This document shows positions 28,201 through 43,200 of a stretch of 64,000 bases of DNA, piece by piece. Each line of letters starts with the position of its first letter. Positions within the stretch are counted from its first letter, which is position 1. Source of the DNA: Phorcus lineatus (Eukaryota; Mollusca; Gastropoda; Trochida; Trochidae); NCBI GenBank assembly GCA_921293015.1, contig OV121081.1, positions 76,091,022 through 76,155,021 of the forward strand, in the 5' to 3' direction. The notes below the pieces were generated by a model. The model searched no databases. It was not told the origin of the DNA and saw only the letters and a list, made by a program, of their open reading frames with translations. A program made the translations under genes and the position numbers.

Positions 28201-31200
28201 CATAGGAAAATATGATGTTAGCACCATTTTAATCCCATTAAAGAAGATAACCGCCCAAAAGCTTAAAAACCCTTTGGATGCTCCCAGGCGATTCCATTGT
28301 GGCAGTCATAAAGATTTTTATCGTTCGAACTTTAACAAGAACTGTACATAACTGCCTCGGATTTTGATGACGGTAACTCTTTTCTATTTGAAAGGGCAAG
28401 GGTTCTAAAAAGTATTTGTTGAATATCGACTAAGCTTAGAACACATGTACACGTAACCTTGATGTCATTTTTATGTAACTTGTATTCAGTGGTATAACTA
28501 AGGACTATTTATCTTAATGTATTATTGTGTTGACACTCAAGACATCAGAAATCGATCCAGCTTTTAAGACTTTATCCATCATCAAATCCATCTCTGTACA
28601 CATGGAAAGTCATCCAGCGTCAAACATAATTTTTCACACGTTGAAACTTTTTAAACATTATAAATATCATATTTGTCAGTATTTGGTTAAAATGTGTTGG
28701 AAAGGGGCGGTTTCAAAAGAAACTTAGGCAAAATACCAAAATGTTTGCTCATTTCGCGAAAGCGAAGATTTGATAAATTGATACAGTATCGAAATTACGT
28801 TTTCTGCAGAGGTATAAATATAGGTACGATTTAAGGATATTGTTTATTGGAGCAAAGAATAATGACCTACAAGTCCAACAATCAATATTTGTGTGACACC
28901 CCTGTTTCATAAGACCCTTTACATACTCTCTTCCGCCTCAAAGACATGAACATTTTAGAACAATTTTACATTCATTGAAATGGTTTGTTCCTTCAGTTAG
29001 TCCGTGTTGTATCACTGCACATCATTATAACAGACACTGCGACTACACGCGAAATAAACAAGACTGTATGCTATTGAATCTAGATGAAGAAGATTCATGT
29101 CAGTAAGGTCAATATTTGAGTTGAGAAAATCGATGGTCACTTCCACCGAGCAGCAGGTCCTGTACGAGGGATATAGGGCATAATTTCATGTGCAATGCAG
29201 TTTTGCACACTATAAGTGTCAATCATAACCGGATAAAGGGATAGATGATTGACAAAATAGATTCATAAGATTATTAGAGACAGGAAACTATGCAACTTCT
29301 TATTATTCAATAGGCTTATTCATACAAAAATATATCACTGTAATTTAATGACTATAACTTTTTCCATAAGACGTTTTGCGAGAATTACGAACAATAACGT
29401 TTATATATAGGTATTACTTCAGTAGAACAAATTTATTCCCTATTTATTATCAAAAAGGGCAATATAACGATTATAATCAAATAGCGTGCGCTTCTGATGC
29501 TTGGTGTTTATGACTTAAATCAGTTAATGAAAGAGAAATAATTATACAAAAAGGGACTATAATAACTTCGTTTTAAATATATGTTTTCAAAAGATGTTGG
29601 AGATTACATGAGTAAAATCTGATTGAGATCCTAAAATGACAGCTAATTCATATTGGTTTTGATAATGGTCCAGCTGAAGGACAGTCTGCCGGGAAAGGAA
29701 TAATTCGATTGATATATATTGAATTCCGAAGAAAAGACCATATTATGACTTTCAATTCAATTCTTATATTTTTCACAAACATCATCATGAGATGCATGTA
29801 GTTTAATAATATTTTCACAGATATGTCAACGTATAATACTTATTACGTTTTGTTACATAATAAACTTTATTTCGTCATATCATTGAAATATGCACATTTT
29901 CATGTACTGTAGGAAACAATACGCCCTTTCTGTAAAAATGAAAAAAGGAAAAAATCCTCCTTATCAATATGTATAATCATGATAGTGTCTAGACATAAGC
30001 ATTATATAACATTAATTGATAGAAACAAAAACGTTTTACACATAATACGAACATACGAACACATATATACATATACGAATATATGCCTAACTTAATCAAT
30101 GGTGTCATTTGATCGCGAAGTATCGACTGGTACCAAAAATAAATATTTTAAAGCTTATTGTATTTTACAGTGACAATATGAAGGTAGAACGTCGCAATTA
30201 TGATCGAAAACCAGACAGTGGCGCACGTCAAATAATCAAACTTAATTTTGGAAACTTATCTAAAACAGCCAGGAGGGCAGTTAGGAGTTGATAGTGTTTG
30301 TTAGGTTATATAACTAGTATCCATGTATATTGGGTGTGATATCTACACCTTTGTACATTAATAAGGCTGTTTTTAGATTTTCATAGAAAACCAGCATTTG
30401 TCATATATATGTCTTTGGGACATGACAATTAAGATGGTTTGATTTTATATCTCCACATATGACATTTAGGTTCGTATCAAAGGTAAATAAAATGTTATGA
30501 AAATCACGGAGTGGCTCTTTAACTTCAACGCAACAACAATGCCATCTTTACTCCTTGTTCTATATTGGATATTGATAATGGCAATGGCTTGATTCCAACA
30601 AAATAACAATCAATTATTGACGACGTATGTTCTCATGGGAACAAATTCAAAAAGAATTCTAATAATAACGTAATGACTTTTATGATTGATGCTTCTTACT
30701 AACGATTTTGTTTGATAAAAGAATGCACGTTTGTACGGTAAAAGGCGATACCTTTGGGGATGACGTGTAAAATATGCTAGAATGCTTCAAACCGTAATAA
30801 ACAACCATGCCAAAGGCAAACAGTGATTTCAGGAATTGATGATCAACTCTGAAAGCCCATGTAATCTTAGATTATGTTCCTGTTTCCACCGCTCTCATTA
30901 AATGTTCAAAAATCTAAAATTATTTTCGTGGGCGACACTGAGGAGAAAGCATATCTGAAGAAACTTATTTTCAAACTACATGTTCCTTATTTTGTTAACA
31001 TGGGTATAAAATTCTTATTCTTACTCTCAAATTTTTCATTACATCCATTCCATTAGATATTTTTTTATCACGAACTCGAATGGTTTAGTTAAGTATTGCT
31101 TTTCCGTCGTGTTAACTTATCATCTGACACTCTTTCTTAAATTACACCATCGACTTTGCGACAGGCGAAAACAAGTAAGAGTTTTACTTCAATGGTGACA

Positions 31201-34200
31201 ACATTCTCTCCCAACAGAGGTAGCTCCGTCATAAATTCCTATACAACTCCTGTCTTAATACGAAGGTGTCTTGATCTAGAAACCAGAACGCTGATTGGAT
31301 GGAATCAAAGTTAGTTGTGCAATCAGCGACGCCGTTTCAAAAGTTATATTTCACATCACCTAATTTATTTCCATAGGCTTTAAAATAGCTGAACTTTATT
31401 TGAATATGCACCTTGCACTTTGAGTCTTCTTTACAGAACATTTTACGACTGCATCATTGCATAGGCCTCTGTGGCAATAAATATGTTATTCATGCATTCG
31501 GTGTTTCAATTGGCTGAAATAATGCCAGGTAGTTTAAGTTGCAATATTGCGCCGGTAGGGGAAACTGCCAGAAACCCGAGAAACCTTCGTATTTTGACAG
31601 ATGTTGTTTAGGAATTATGACGGAGCTACCTCTGTTTGGAGAGAATGTGGTGACAGGAAACGGGAAATGTTGTTCGTGGTTAATTTGGCGAAATGTTAAC
31701 GCACTCTTCTACTCCAAGTAATGCCCGAGTTTCTTTTCACCACTAGGTGAGAGGATCTTTAGCGATTTCGAGAAAGATAATAGAATAAACTTTAAGGCAG
31801 TTTATGTTAGAAACTACATTTTCACTATTTAAAACTCCACACAAATATTGCTATTAATCAAGATAACAATGTAATGAAGCATCCCCTCCCCCTCTAATGA
31901 AATGAAGCATCGAAAACATCCCGATACAAAATTATGACAAAACATAAATGAGGGTGACAATTTCAGAAAAAAGGGACCAGTATTCTAATAATAATAATGG
32001 ATATTTATATTGCGCAAGTTATCAACACACAAATGCATGCTCAATGCGCTACCCTGCATTATTACCCTGGTCTAACCCAAGCTGCCGGTTACAGCGCTTA
32101 AAGGTCACCTCCAACACAATCTACACCAGGTACCCAATTAGTACTGCTGGGTGAATAAAGTCTCTTGCCTAAGGAGACACCACAAGCTTCCCAACTCGTG
32201 TATAGCATAGAGTACGTGGCATACAAATAAAAATATTATATAATAAATATTGAAAATGGTTTGAATTTGATTAAAAAAGAATGGTAAATAAACAAGGAAA
32301 GTTTTCTGAAAGTTCTTGTGATATTGATAACGAATAAAGGAATATGAAAGTGCTAGTCCTGCAATTGTACGAAAGTGTTCAATTCCTCTTTTCACTTTGT
32401 TCTAGAACAAAAACTCAATAGCGAGTGTAATTATCAGAATGTTTCATTACCAGTTCATGCAGTTCTAACACGAACGTAAGAAACACAGTCCAGTTAAGTG
32501 CACTATGCGTGAAAAACATAAAGCCAAACTCACACTCCGCACGATTTCACTACGGTAACATTACGATTCGATCGTTCTGGTATCGTATTGTGGTTTTTAC
32601 GGTCTGTTATGTGAAAACGGTTTCTGTGCGTGAGGTAGACGATGTGGGTACAATCATTGCACGCAACACAAACTTGACACAATGCTATCACGATGCAATC
32701 ACGAATTGTCTAAGAATTATGCACGATTTTAAATAATTTGTGTAAAGGCAAAAACGTTTAATCATAGCTTTTGATGATCAATGTAGAATTGTTATTCATC
32801 CTGTGCTGCATTGCAGCTAAGAAATGCAAGTTCATTGCGATAAAGACAGGAGGGCAAATACTACTAATTCTAACATTATTTTCTCTCATTCCTGGTTTTA
32901 TGCAAATAACTATCGATGGTGTTTCACAGGCATTCCTTCTGCTTCAAAGCAGCTGAATTTTAAGACTATGTAAGGAAGTTTACATCTTGACATTAAGAAA
33001 CTTGCCAAGTCGATCGATAATTCAGGACATGTACAATATGATTTGCTTCCTACCAAATACATAGGAAACATCCGCTACACGCCGATCATCACATTCCCTT
33101 GATCTATTAGAATATTGAGCGCCCAAATTACCATTTTCGAATTCTAGGTTATCATTCCAAAAACTTCAGTCTATGGTATATACTTTACAAGTGGCCTGAG
33201 AGAACAATGTCGGATGAGTCCAGCGCGATATAAGTATCCCCATTGTTAATATAACTGTTTTGTTCAAAATGACTCAGTTTAATTTATTATTGATTTAAAC
33301 AGAGAACAAACCAAAGCAAACATTATATTCCATTTACCTGTAAAATCAATATTTCTTTGTCATTATTTCTGTGTTTGGGGTTGATTTATATTTACTCATT
33401 TGAATTTTCGTATGACTGCGTATGAATATTATACATAAATTTAAAAAGTCCTATACACATAATCTTCAGAATAGCATGACGAAAAACTCATTTTCTCATA
33501 TGCGATTTTTGCAGTATACAGTTTATAGGTTTACCATAATTGTGATGGGCTACACATAATTTGGGTTGTGATGAAATCTTGTTGTATTTTAACATACCCT
33601 GAATCAAAATCTTTCAGCAGTAATTCGTAATCTTTTTTCTTTCCTATCATATAAAGGTATTCTTTTATGTCGAAAATTCATTGTTAGTTTTCACAAATAG
33701 TGCCTTTTTATGGATCTTTTAACTTTGCAGTCTGCACAAAATAGAATTTCAAATATCTAATAAACTGTTATAGGATTGTGTGACGACAAATATGTTATCC
33801 ATGCATAAAGCGTTTCCATTAGCTGAAATATTGAATTGAAGTTTATGTTGCAATAGGGGAACCTGCTGGAAGACCGAGAAGTGGTTGTGTAGGACTAAAC
33901 AGTCGATATGCACGGGTAGACAACTGTCGGCAGTAACGTGGCCATTCGTTCTTCTGCCTCGCTTACCATCAATACCTTACCATCGTTTGTCAGGACATGT
34001 TGACTGAAAGTATGACACGCGAAGCGCACGTGTTGAAAACGTTTTGATGGGAAACGCTCTTGTTGGTGCAAGTTCAATTCCTATATCGTGTAACAATTGT
34101 ATCCTGATCGTACAATAATCGTGTGACTCCGTGTTCTGTACTAACTGTCATCGTAGTCCTATGAGGGTTAATTTAACATGAGTACGATAATAGTACAATT

Positions 34201-37200
34201 GCAAGAGGGACAATTTATCGATCGTGTTGTGGTTGTGTTGTGGTTGTGCTGTTATTGTGTCCTAAGGCTGAAACGCGATAAACACAATCACAACATATAA
34301 ACTACACAATCACCATGCAATCACTACACGATCAATACGCCCACAATACAATTTTCTGAAAGCAGGAACATGTTTGCGATTTGAACGAATCGTGTTGGAA
34401 AAATAGCACGATCAGCCCAATCACTGTATGACCACCACACAATAACAGCACAATAACCACACAATAACAACACGATGACTACACGACACTTTCATACATC
34501 GATCGTAGTCGATCGTACGTAGTGTGAGTTGGGCTTAACTTTCAATGATAATGACCTAAACATATATTTTTGTTTTTGTAGCCGATATCTAAAAAGCACG
34601 TCTTTTCCGATGAATCTGGTAATGTAACAAATTATTATTATCATTGAGAAAAACAAAAAAAGACTAAAATAGGTCTTCATAACTTGTATCATTATTCTGC
34701 ACGAAGAGGACAACATGAAGTCATGCTAACAGATGGACGCTTATACGTTCACACTTCATCTTGTGCGGCGGTTTTTTATGAATCAACAAACTAAATAGCA
34801 AATGAAGCTCTGGGTCTTTGAATTTCAAGTAGCACAGACACATTCATAGAGATAATCATTCTTGTAGATGAACCTACAATAACGGGTGAGGTGATACAAC
34901 AATCGATTCCCTTTGAAACCTTTTTCATTCATATCTGAACGACTGCCAGTGCGAAAATTAAGCATGGTTACATAACTGTATGTCCTATTTGAGGGCATTT
35001 TAATAATCAGTGGCATTACGAATTTATGTCACTATTGTCAATCAATGCCAGTTGAATTGACAGATAGCGCGAAATTAAGATATTGAATAAGTACCTGTAA
35101 AATATGTTTTAGAATCCTGGTGACAGGTACCCATGAATGTTTCACTGGCTTGTTTATCACAGAGCTATCTCAAAGAAGGGTCACTGTAACCTAATCTGTA
35201 TAACTTCCGTAACACATTGTCACATTGAGAATTACATCACAAAAGTGTGATTACATAAGCATGCAGGTTTGGCTTGACAGTCTGTATTCAAATTTAAGCT
35301 ATTTGTTTAAGCAATGCATCGATTTCAAACACAGGAGACATGGTTGTAACAAATATTGGTAAAACTGAGTGTATTAATGTCAATTCAACGTTCAAAAGCA
35401 AACTGTATTCCGTGATAAAGGAATGAAAAATCATCGATGTATTCATCATGTTATTCGAAATTAAGACATATTTCATCCTTCGTTGGTGAATAGTGAATAT
35501 ATAAAATTTTCTGTACCATGTGGCACAAATAAATTGTTCCCATATCATAATAGTCATTTGGTATTTGCAGCATGGTAAAACATCAAGGCAGATTAATAAA
35601 CACAATTTATTGATAGTTTGGAGAGTATCACAACATTTAAGTAGTCATGTTAACATACATGTATATCGTGAGATGTTGTCGTATTTGTTTTTTTTTATGA
35701 AACTCATCTCAAGATCCGAAGAAGATGCACTTTTTAACAACTGCTGACGAAGTCTTTGAAGGAAAGAAATGTTCTTCAAGCGATGGCATTTGTCAGACAG
35801 GTAGCAATGATGCAAGAACGAGGAACAGTTTGATAGGGATCAACTTACGGCAATGAATATTTATTAACTTCTTGTGGGTGACTTTCATATTGTAATGAGA
35901 TATATAACGGTATATAAAGGTTTTGTTAACCGATTTGAAAGGAAAGTGCTTAAAATTCCAATTAATCGTAACTAATTTTTTAAAAACATAAAACATAGTT
36001 ATCAGTTGGAACAAGTGTTTATCGGTACCTGTAGTATCGTTAGTGATTTAATTCTTTGACATTCAACGAGAGCTAGACTATAAATACGTTAGAAGTAAAA
36101 GATTAAAACTTTTTACAAAGTTTTAAATACTTTCATGCAGTTTACATCAGCGATGGGCGTAAAGGATTCATAAACAATCCCAAAACACGATAAAGGCATT
36201 TCGAAATAGTCTGCTTTAGAAAAAAAGACTTATTATATCATATTGTTTCAGTGATAAGAAAGTAAACGGATGTAGTTGTCCTTGGCTTGAGTGAAACTTT
36301 TGGCAGACCTCCTCAGGGACACGTTTAGGTTTTGGGTTATTTGGTCTGCAGAAAAGGATCCCTAAAGCAGGATATGGTGCACTCATGAACGGTGGAACAT
36401 GTGCCAGAATACAATCGACCAATTGCTAAAGATGGGCTACAATTGGTGTCCTTGATATTTTAATAAGGACTCCGTACAATTCGGTATGTTCAGAACTGGA
36501 CAATCGTAAAGAGCAGAGTACGTCATTGAAGGATTCTGCCTATCGTCATTACAAGAAAAAATGCTTAAATTGTTTATTGCTATCTCTTTACTATTTGGAT
36601 AATGAGAGCTTCATAAATCAATACATTTTTTAAATGTTATTGAAAGTCATGCATAAAGTCCCCTTTAAATTCTAGACATACACATTACTTTTATGAATAT
36701 TAGTTCAGAATGTACTTTACATTATCTAGGTATTAATATTGTTCTGCATGTAGTACATTTACATTCTACATGTACATGTAATACTTTTATATTTTGGATG
36801 TATTATTCATATTCTGGATGTATTATTTACATTCTACAGGCATAACTATCACCTTTTACAAGTAATATTCGTAAATACAATATCATAACATTTACGTACG
36901 TAATGTGTATGGTATTTGACATGTAAAAAAGGGAACAAAACAAAAGACATTTTTGTAAATAACTTCTACTTTAAGATTTGGTTTTATGAATACAATTTGC
37001 AAATTCTATCATATTATGAAAACCTTTACGAAAATCAGAATAAAGAGTACGTTTAAAAACACGTGTCAAAGAATAACCAATTAATGTTGTGGGTATGGCT
37101 CAAATTGTAAAAACATTGTTATTTTTCAAAGGTAAGAAGGGGACTTGCTAAACAATTCCTTTAAAGATGCAAATTCCGTTATTTAGTCTCCTTTTTTTAC

Positions 37201-40200
37201 AATTGCAAAGGTTGTATTTCTACTTCATTAAATTGTATCCTACAGAATGAATTCGCTAAAATAGCGTCATAATGATTAGATTTACAATTTATAGACCTTA
37301 ACAAAGCCCAGTCGTTACTTAATAAATAAAGCAAAGTCTTACTTGTCTTTTGAATTTAATGCAACTCAAACGCCCACTTCAATGACATTAAGCAGACAGT
37401 CGCTATATCGTCTCCATTGGTTCCTTTGAAAAACTATTCAAAGCAAATTTACGATCGACTTCTAAGTGCACTTAATCCATTCAGCTGGTCTATTGTGCTG
37501 AAACTTTTTGGGTGCAATTTTCACAAAAAAATACGATGTGTGTCGTAATATCCTTTAATTACGTCATACAAACATATTTGAAACCTTCAGAAAATCTATT
37601 ATTACAAAACAAACCTCTTCAACTAACTATTGTCAGGTGGCATCTTGTTGCAAGTGATTATTTTGAGTCGTATGATGGAACAGTGTCTGCTTGTGAAAAG
37701 GATCGTAAACTGGTTGATATAAATCATGACATTTGAATTTTGTTATGGTTCAATCCAGTCTGTGCTTGTCGTATATGAATTTATGTCTTCTTGCCAGGTG
37801 TTTTATGGCCGTTCTGTATAGAGTAGGCTAATATCAAAAGATTTAGATATGGTGGAATCACACCAGAGATATATCTGCAGATATATCAAAGGCCTGCTAA
37901 ACGCACTGCTTCTTCTGTGGGTTCAGATACCTAGGATGACCAATTCTATGCTATATAGTCAAAAGCATGTTGCGAACGTAGACTTAACAGGAAGATTGAA
38001 GTTTATTTAGGTAAGATGGCCATTGGACCATGTACAATCAATGCAAATAAAATATGTTAGCTAAACAATGTGTTGAGATGATAACATAATTATGAATAAA
38101 CATTCACTTGATATATGGTAAAGTATTTAAAAAGTCATATAGAAGACATTTAGTAGATGTTTCCACTATCTAGTTGCTATCACTATTAGTTACTATTAGT
38201 TACAAAAAAACTTTGGTTCTGAAGTCCAGACACCCAGTGGAAAGTAAGATCAACCTTAATTAGTCTTCTTGTACTTTTATTTCATTTGAATTTTTAGGTT
38301 GATTATTCGGTTAGGGTACAAAATATATTGCTATATCGAAAATCGGGCATAACTTATAACTAAAAACAAATACGTAACAATCTAAATGTAAATGTTACTT
38401 ATTCAGGAAGATGGCAGCAAACTAGTGTTTTAACATAACAAAGAAACAAAAAATTATATCAATAAACCTGCCCTTATAAACCACTGAAACCAACCCTTTC
38501 TAAATGCAGATGACCGAATATTCGATCACTTAATCTTGTTTGTACCTTCACTAATTTTCTCCAATTCTGAGATTACACTAACATACCCCTGTATAACACA
38601 TTGCATCCTTCTCTACAGCAGGTTTGGGAAAACCTGAAACGGAACCGTCGGTCGGGACATCTGTATCACAAGGAGATAGACCTTCAGTGATGGTCAGATG
38701 ACGGAGAGATAGACGACTGATTCCAGCGAGCCAGGTCATTTCATAGTTCTCTTCTGACAAAAGTTAAAGTTAATATACAGATTGCGGACTAGCCAGCCAA
38801 GCACCGACTACCGTACAAATCAAGCACCACCCACGTGACCTATATAGCTACACAATGTATTTACCACTACGGGGATCGCATTGTCCAGACAAAAAGTAGT
38901 TATTTGATTGAAACAATGTTCATCAAGAATACCCGGTACGCGACAAGTCCAAGCACGACCAATAGTTTAAATTAATAACATAAGAAGACGCTCCAACCCA
39001 ACCTATATAACAAACTTCCCAGGTTTCCATACATTTATGAGAGACTAGTAAGGTGAAGGGCGATCATAGGAAATGGAAAAACAACAAAATATAACATCCT
39101 CTGTCTGATTCTGATATGGTAGATGGAGACAAATAGAACTTGCACTAGTAAGCAATAATTGATATTTTGCCGGAAGTCTACCTTCTATAAATAATACTTC
39201 AGCCGACATTGAATGGCTATATGAAATGAAAAAGAAGACTAAAGTAGGTCTCTTTGCATATAATATTTGTATGACAACAGAGACCTAATCCATGAAATCC
39301 ACCAAAACCTCTCCTTTCTATTTCGATTAATACCTGAATGTTTGTAACAGTCCTATATAAATACTGTTTGTTTTCCCTAAAACAGTCAACTTCATATCAA
39401 ATAAAAGCTCTTTAACTTTGAAGCTCGAGGTCTATATACCTAAAACCGCCTCAAAGCAAATCCGTTCTTCATCCCTCTTTGAAACACGAGAACGGGATCG
39501 AAATTAGCGAGAAATATTGTTTCAAACTTTATGGACCGACTCTTAAGAAGTGTAAGTTTATTGGTGATCCATAGCGTTGTACGTGGCAAACGTAATACCC
39601 GTTCTCAAATTTGTCGGAGTACAAATTAAGTTATAACTGAGAAGCCGGCCTACGAACGGAATTGCGTTTCTCCGATTGTACTAAGGTCGTCAGGGAACTT
39701 AGTGTACGAACTGATTGGATTGTGTTTGTATTTTGTTTTCACTGATGTCCATGGCCACAGAAAACAGATAAAACTCGACCACAGTACGTCCACAGGCAGA
39801 CCAAAAGAAACTGTGATGACAGTTTATTCCACACAGTTGTTAAGGTTTGTAAAAGATCGTAATTGTATCCGCTGTATTTTTTAAAGTTTCCACAAAGTTC
39901 TAACTACTTTGGCTCTAATATGGGGTGGGAGACAGACACTACTCTAGAGTAATGAAACTTTTTTTTTATCTTGACTCGTTTGAAACAACTTCCTCTGTAG
40001 AACCTTATGTATTCATAGATATGATGTTAATGTGTTATATTGGAACTGAAAACAACAATATACTGGGTCTTCAGCGAAATCAGACCAGGACGTGATTACA
40101 AGCATGCACTAAGGACGAAATGAAAACATGGTGAAAACGATGGGAACTGTCAATTAGAAAGTACTTGCGACCACATTTCTATCCTGATCTCGCGTTATGA

Positions 40201-43200
40201 ACTTTGCGTACATTACACCCCTACAACATATTCTTTGTATATCTGGCGTGAACCATTTACTGTTGAGGTCTTTTTAAAGTGGTCATTTTTACAAAAGTCA
40301 CGTACATTCAACCGACTAAGGTTTAATTGATACCCGTTTTACAGGTCTCATGGGAAAATGCGAAACGATGTACCCGGTTTATTATTGTACTAACGGAGGT
40401 ATCTTTTACATTTGAAAAAGGACTCAGTCCGATGTTAACTGCCGTCTCATCTATCTATATACGTATCTAATTGCGTCTTTGTACTTATGATGTGATGAGG
40501 CTACCTATTAAAAATAAAAATGAAGTCAATTCTACCAATCTTACCACCTACCAATATGTCTACATACGTATTCATCTTTCTACCAACAAACTTACATTGC
40601 ATGAACCTACCCACCTACCACCCACGTACTTACGTATATGCACACTCATGCATTTTCTACATGCTTATCTACTCACCTACTTATACGGATGTACCTACAT
40701 GTACCTACCTACACAAATACATACACACAGACGTATATGTATACGTAAGGTACCTTGCATACATTCAGCTGCCTTGTATCTCAGTATTCCCATGCAAGTT
40801 TTACATAGGATGAATAATGAAGAGAGAATGTAATTGAATCCGGATTAATCGGTCCGATGTCAATGAGATAGAAATGTGTTTTAATCACAACATTTCTAAT
40901 GCGCATGCGTAAAGTAATTTTTATAGGATGAGGAGACGGTTATTTTCAGTCAATTTGATTAATGATCAATGAGAGATTATTTGAAAATGATCATGCCCGA
41001 CAACAATGGGTCTTCAAATTCTTTATTGACTTATTCATCATTAGCTTCACAACATTCACCACAAAGCTCGGAAACAGTAACTAGATCAATATTCAAAAAA
41101 GTCAAATTCATATATGTCACAGCTTACCCCCATGACAAAATCAGTCAATGTTCAAAATTGTCAAATTAATTGCTGGTCTCTATTTTAGCTATTTTTTTTC
41201 CAAACCAATATATCTATATGCTTGTCACCATTGGGTGACACGCCGAGAACTAAAGTCAAACCACATTATGAAATCGGTACAACGACTTGCATCCTTGCTC
41301 AAAACACTCACTCTATGGTTTTCATAAGGCTAATTTAAAAGTTCTATATACATTTCACATGCCAGCCTCTGCCTATCTGTCATTTCCTTTGTGACACTCA
41401 AGGGCGAGTAAATCATAATTAAAAGAAATGACTCCAACATGTCTCGAAACTATGAAAATTTGATAATATGCAACCATTTTGAATGATTATTACTTGATAC
41501 ATATCTACACACCGTGCAGGGACACAAATTCAGCATACTTTATAACAGAAAGGTGAAATCAACAATCCGTCAACTCTGCGTATTAATTTGAAATTCATAT
41601 CTATAGACCAGTGTCTACACAAGGTATCAGCATGGCGTCAATTTCTCTTCACTGAGGAAATATCCTCCTTACTTATGTGAAATTCTGCTTGTTATATTCC
41701 ACAATAAAAGTAACTTCGTACATCCTGATCAATCATACCAGAAGCCAAACTAACGCTGATTGGACAGCTTCTAGAAGAATCTATTGGAATATCTCAAACT
41801 ATGATGGTATATGTCGTTACTTGTTATTAGAGGAAAATATCGTGTTCCCGTTATTGCATTATGTGGCATATATAGAAGGTTTGAAATGCTTAAAAAGTAA
41901 TATTTTATGTATTGTCTGTACATTATCATATTTTCATAAAATGTAATTGAATACTATACGTGCACATGGCTATATGTCAAGTTTATTAATGATATTTCCA
42001 TAACAGGAATAAACAGCTTCGATAATAAACCATGTGTTGTGCAAGATCACATGCCGACGAGGAAATATTACCGCAAAGTGAAATCTGTAACTATATTATT
42101 AAATTCAACATGGCGCATTTTTGATAATTTATTACTTGTACATGAACTAGACGGTCTGGTTCGGGATACTAATTTCCATATGTTTATTCAAACAGAATAG
42201 GTGAACTGGTATTGGAAATATACATTCTCTCCGTAGTATGTAAATTGTACCTCATTGGCTTACAGAGGCATGGTATTTATCAATAAAAGACATGTATCTT
42301 ACAGCTATGGCATCATATAGTAGACAAATGGCGACATAATATGATAGATTTAGGAAGTATAAAAGGAACTAGTACACACAAATATTTCGTAAATATTACT
42401 AATGCACAAATAATATCGATATTGATAAAAAAAGATATGCACGAATTCAGGTTATAATGTTAAATCGAAGAGACGGGAAGAATTTAATCAACATTTCAAC
42501 GTTTAATTTAATATTCAATAGACCGATCCAGTCGAGAGCCATTAGGCCCCGCCCCCTAAAATGTGATTGGCTGAAATATTTGGGGGGACAAGTTTCAAGC
42601 TCAGGCGAGTCTGACCGCGTAACTCAACAATGTCACTAACCAAAACATTTGGCTTTTGTTTACACCGACGTCGTTCTACATGCACATTATCCAACCTTGT
42701 ATTTGTAAAACCCATATAACATTCATAATTTCTTTATTCGTAAATATTTATGAAGTAATTTTATGAAATCACAGAGCGATTGATCAAGCTCAACCACTTT
42801 GTAAACAAACACCGTACTGAGAATGATTCTACAATCAAAATGATTGTAAACTTACAAAACATACTATTACCAGTAAATTGTTGTATCTCACTTATACTTT
42901 ACAAGTGTAGGTCATTTTATATCGAAAAAGCTTCGTATGATAATTAACTGAATATTTTTTACGTAGTTGTATAAAGGTCAAGGTCGCTTAGGCTTCTTAA
43001 CACTGTCAGTGTTACACTCATTGGTCTCCGGGCTAGTCAACATGCCTTTGACAAAAATATTCAAAAATGCATTCTCAAAACTTTTATTGTTTTACTGTCT
43101 TTGCTTTGATTATAAACGTTGACCAAAGATTTTATAATGCAAATATATTAGGCCTATTAATTACAAGAAAAATATCGATGAAAAAACAATCAAAGTTGCA

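Noticed and set aside
38585-38762. Alternative first exon of trk
   Set aside because: Its donor phases (0 or 1) do not match the phase 2 acceptor of trk exon 2.
40471-40833. Two overlapping plus-strand frames of 97-120 codons rich in T, Y and P
   Set aside because: They are kept open by a degenerate CTAC/TACC repeat.
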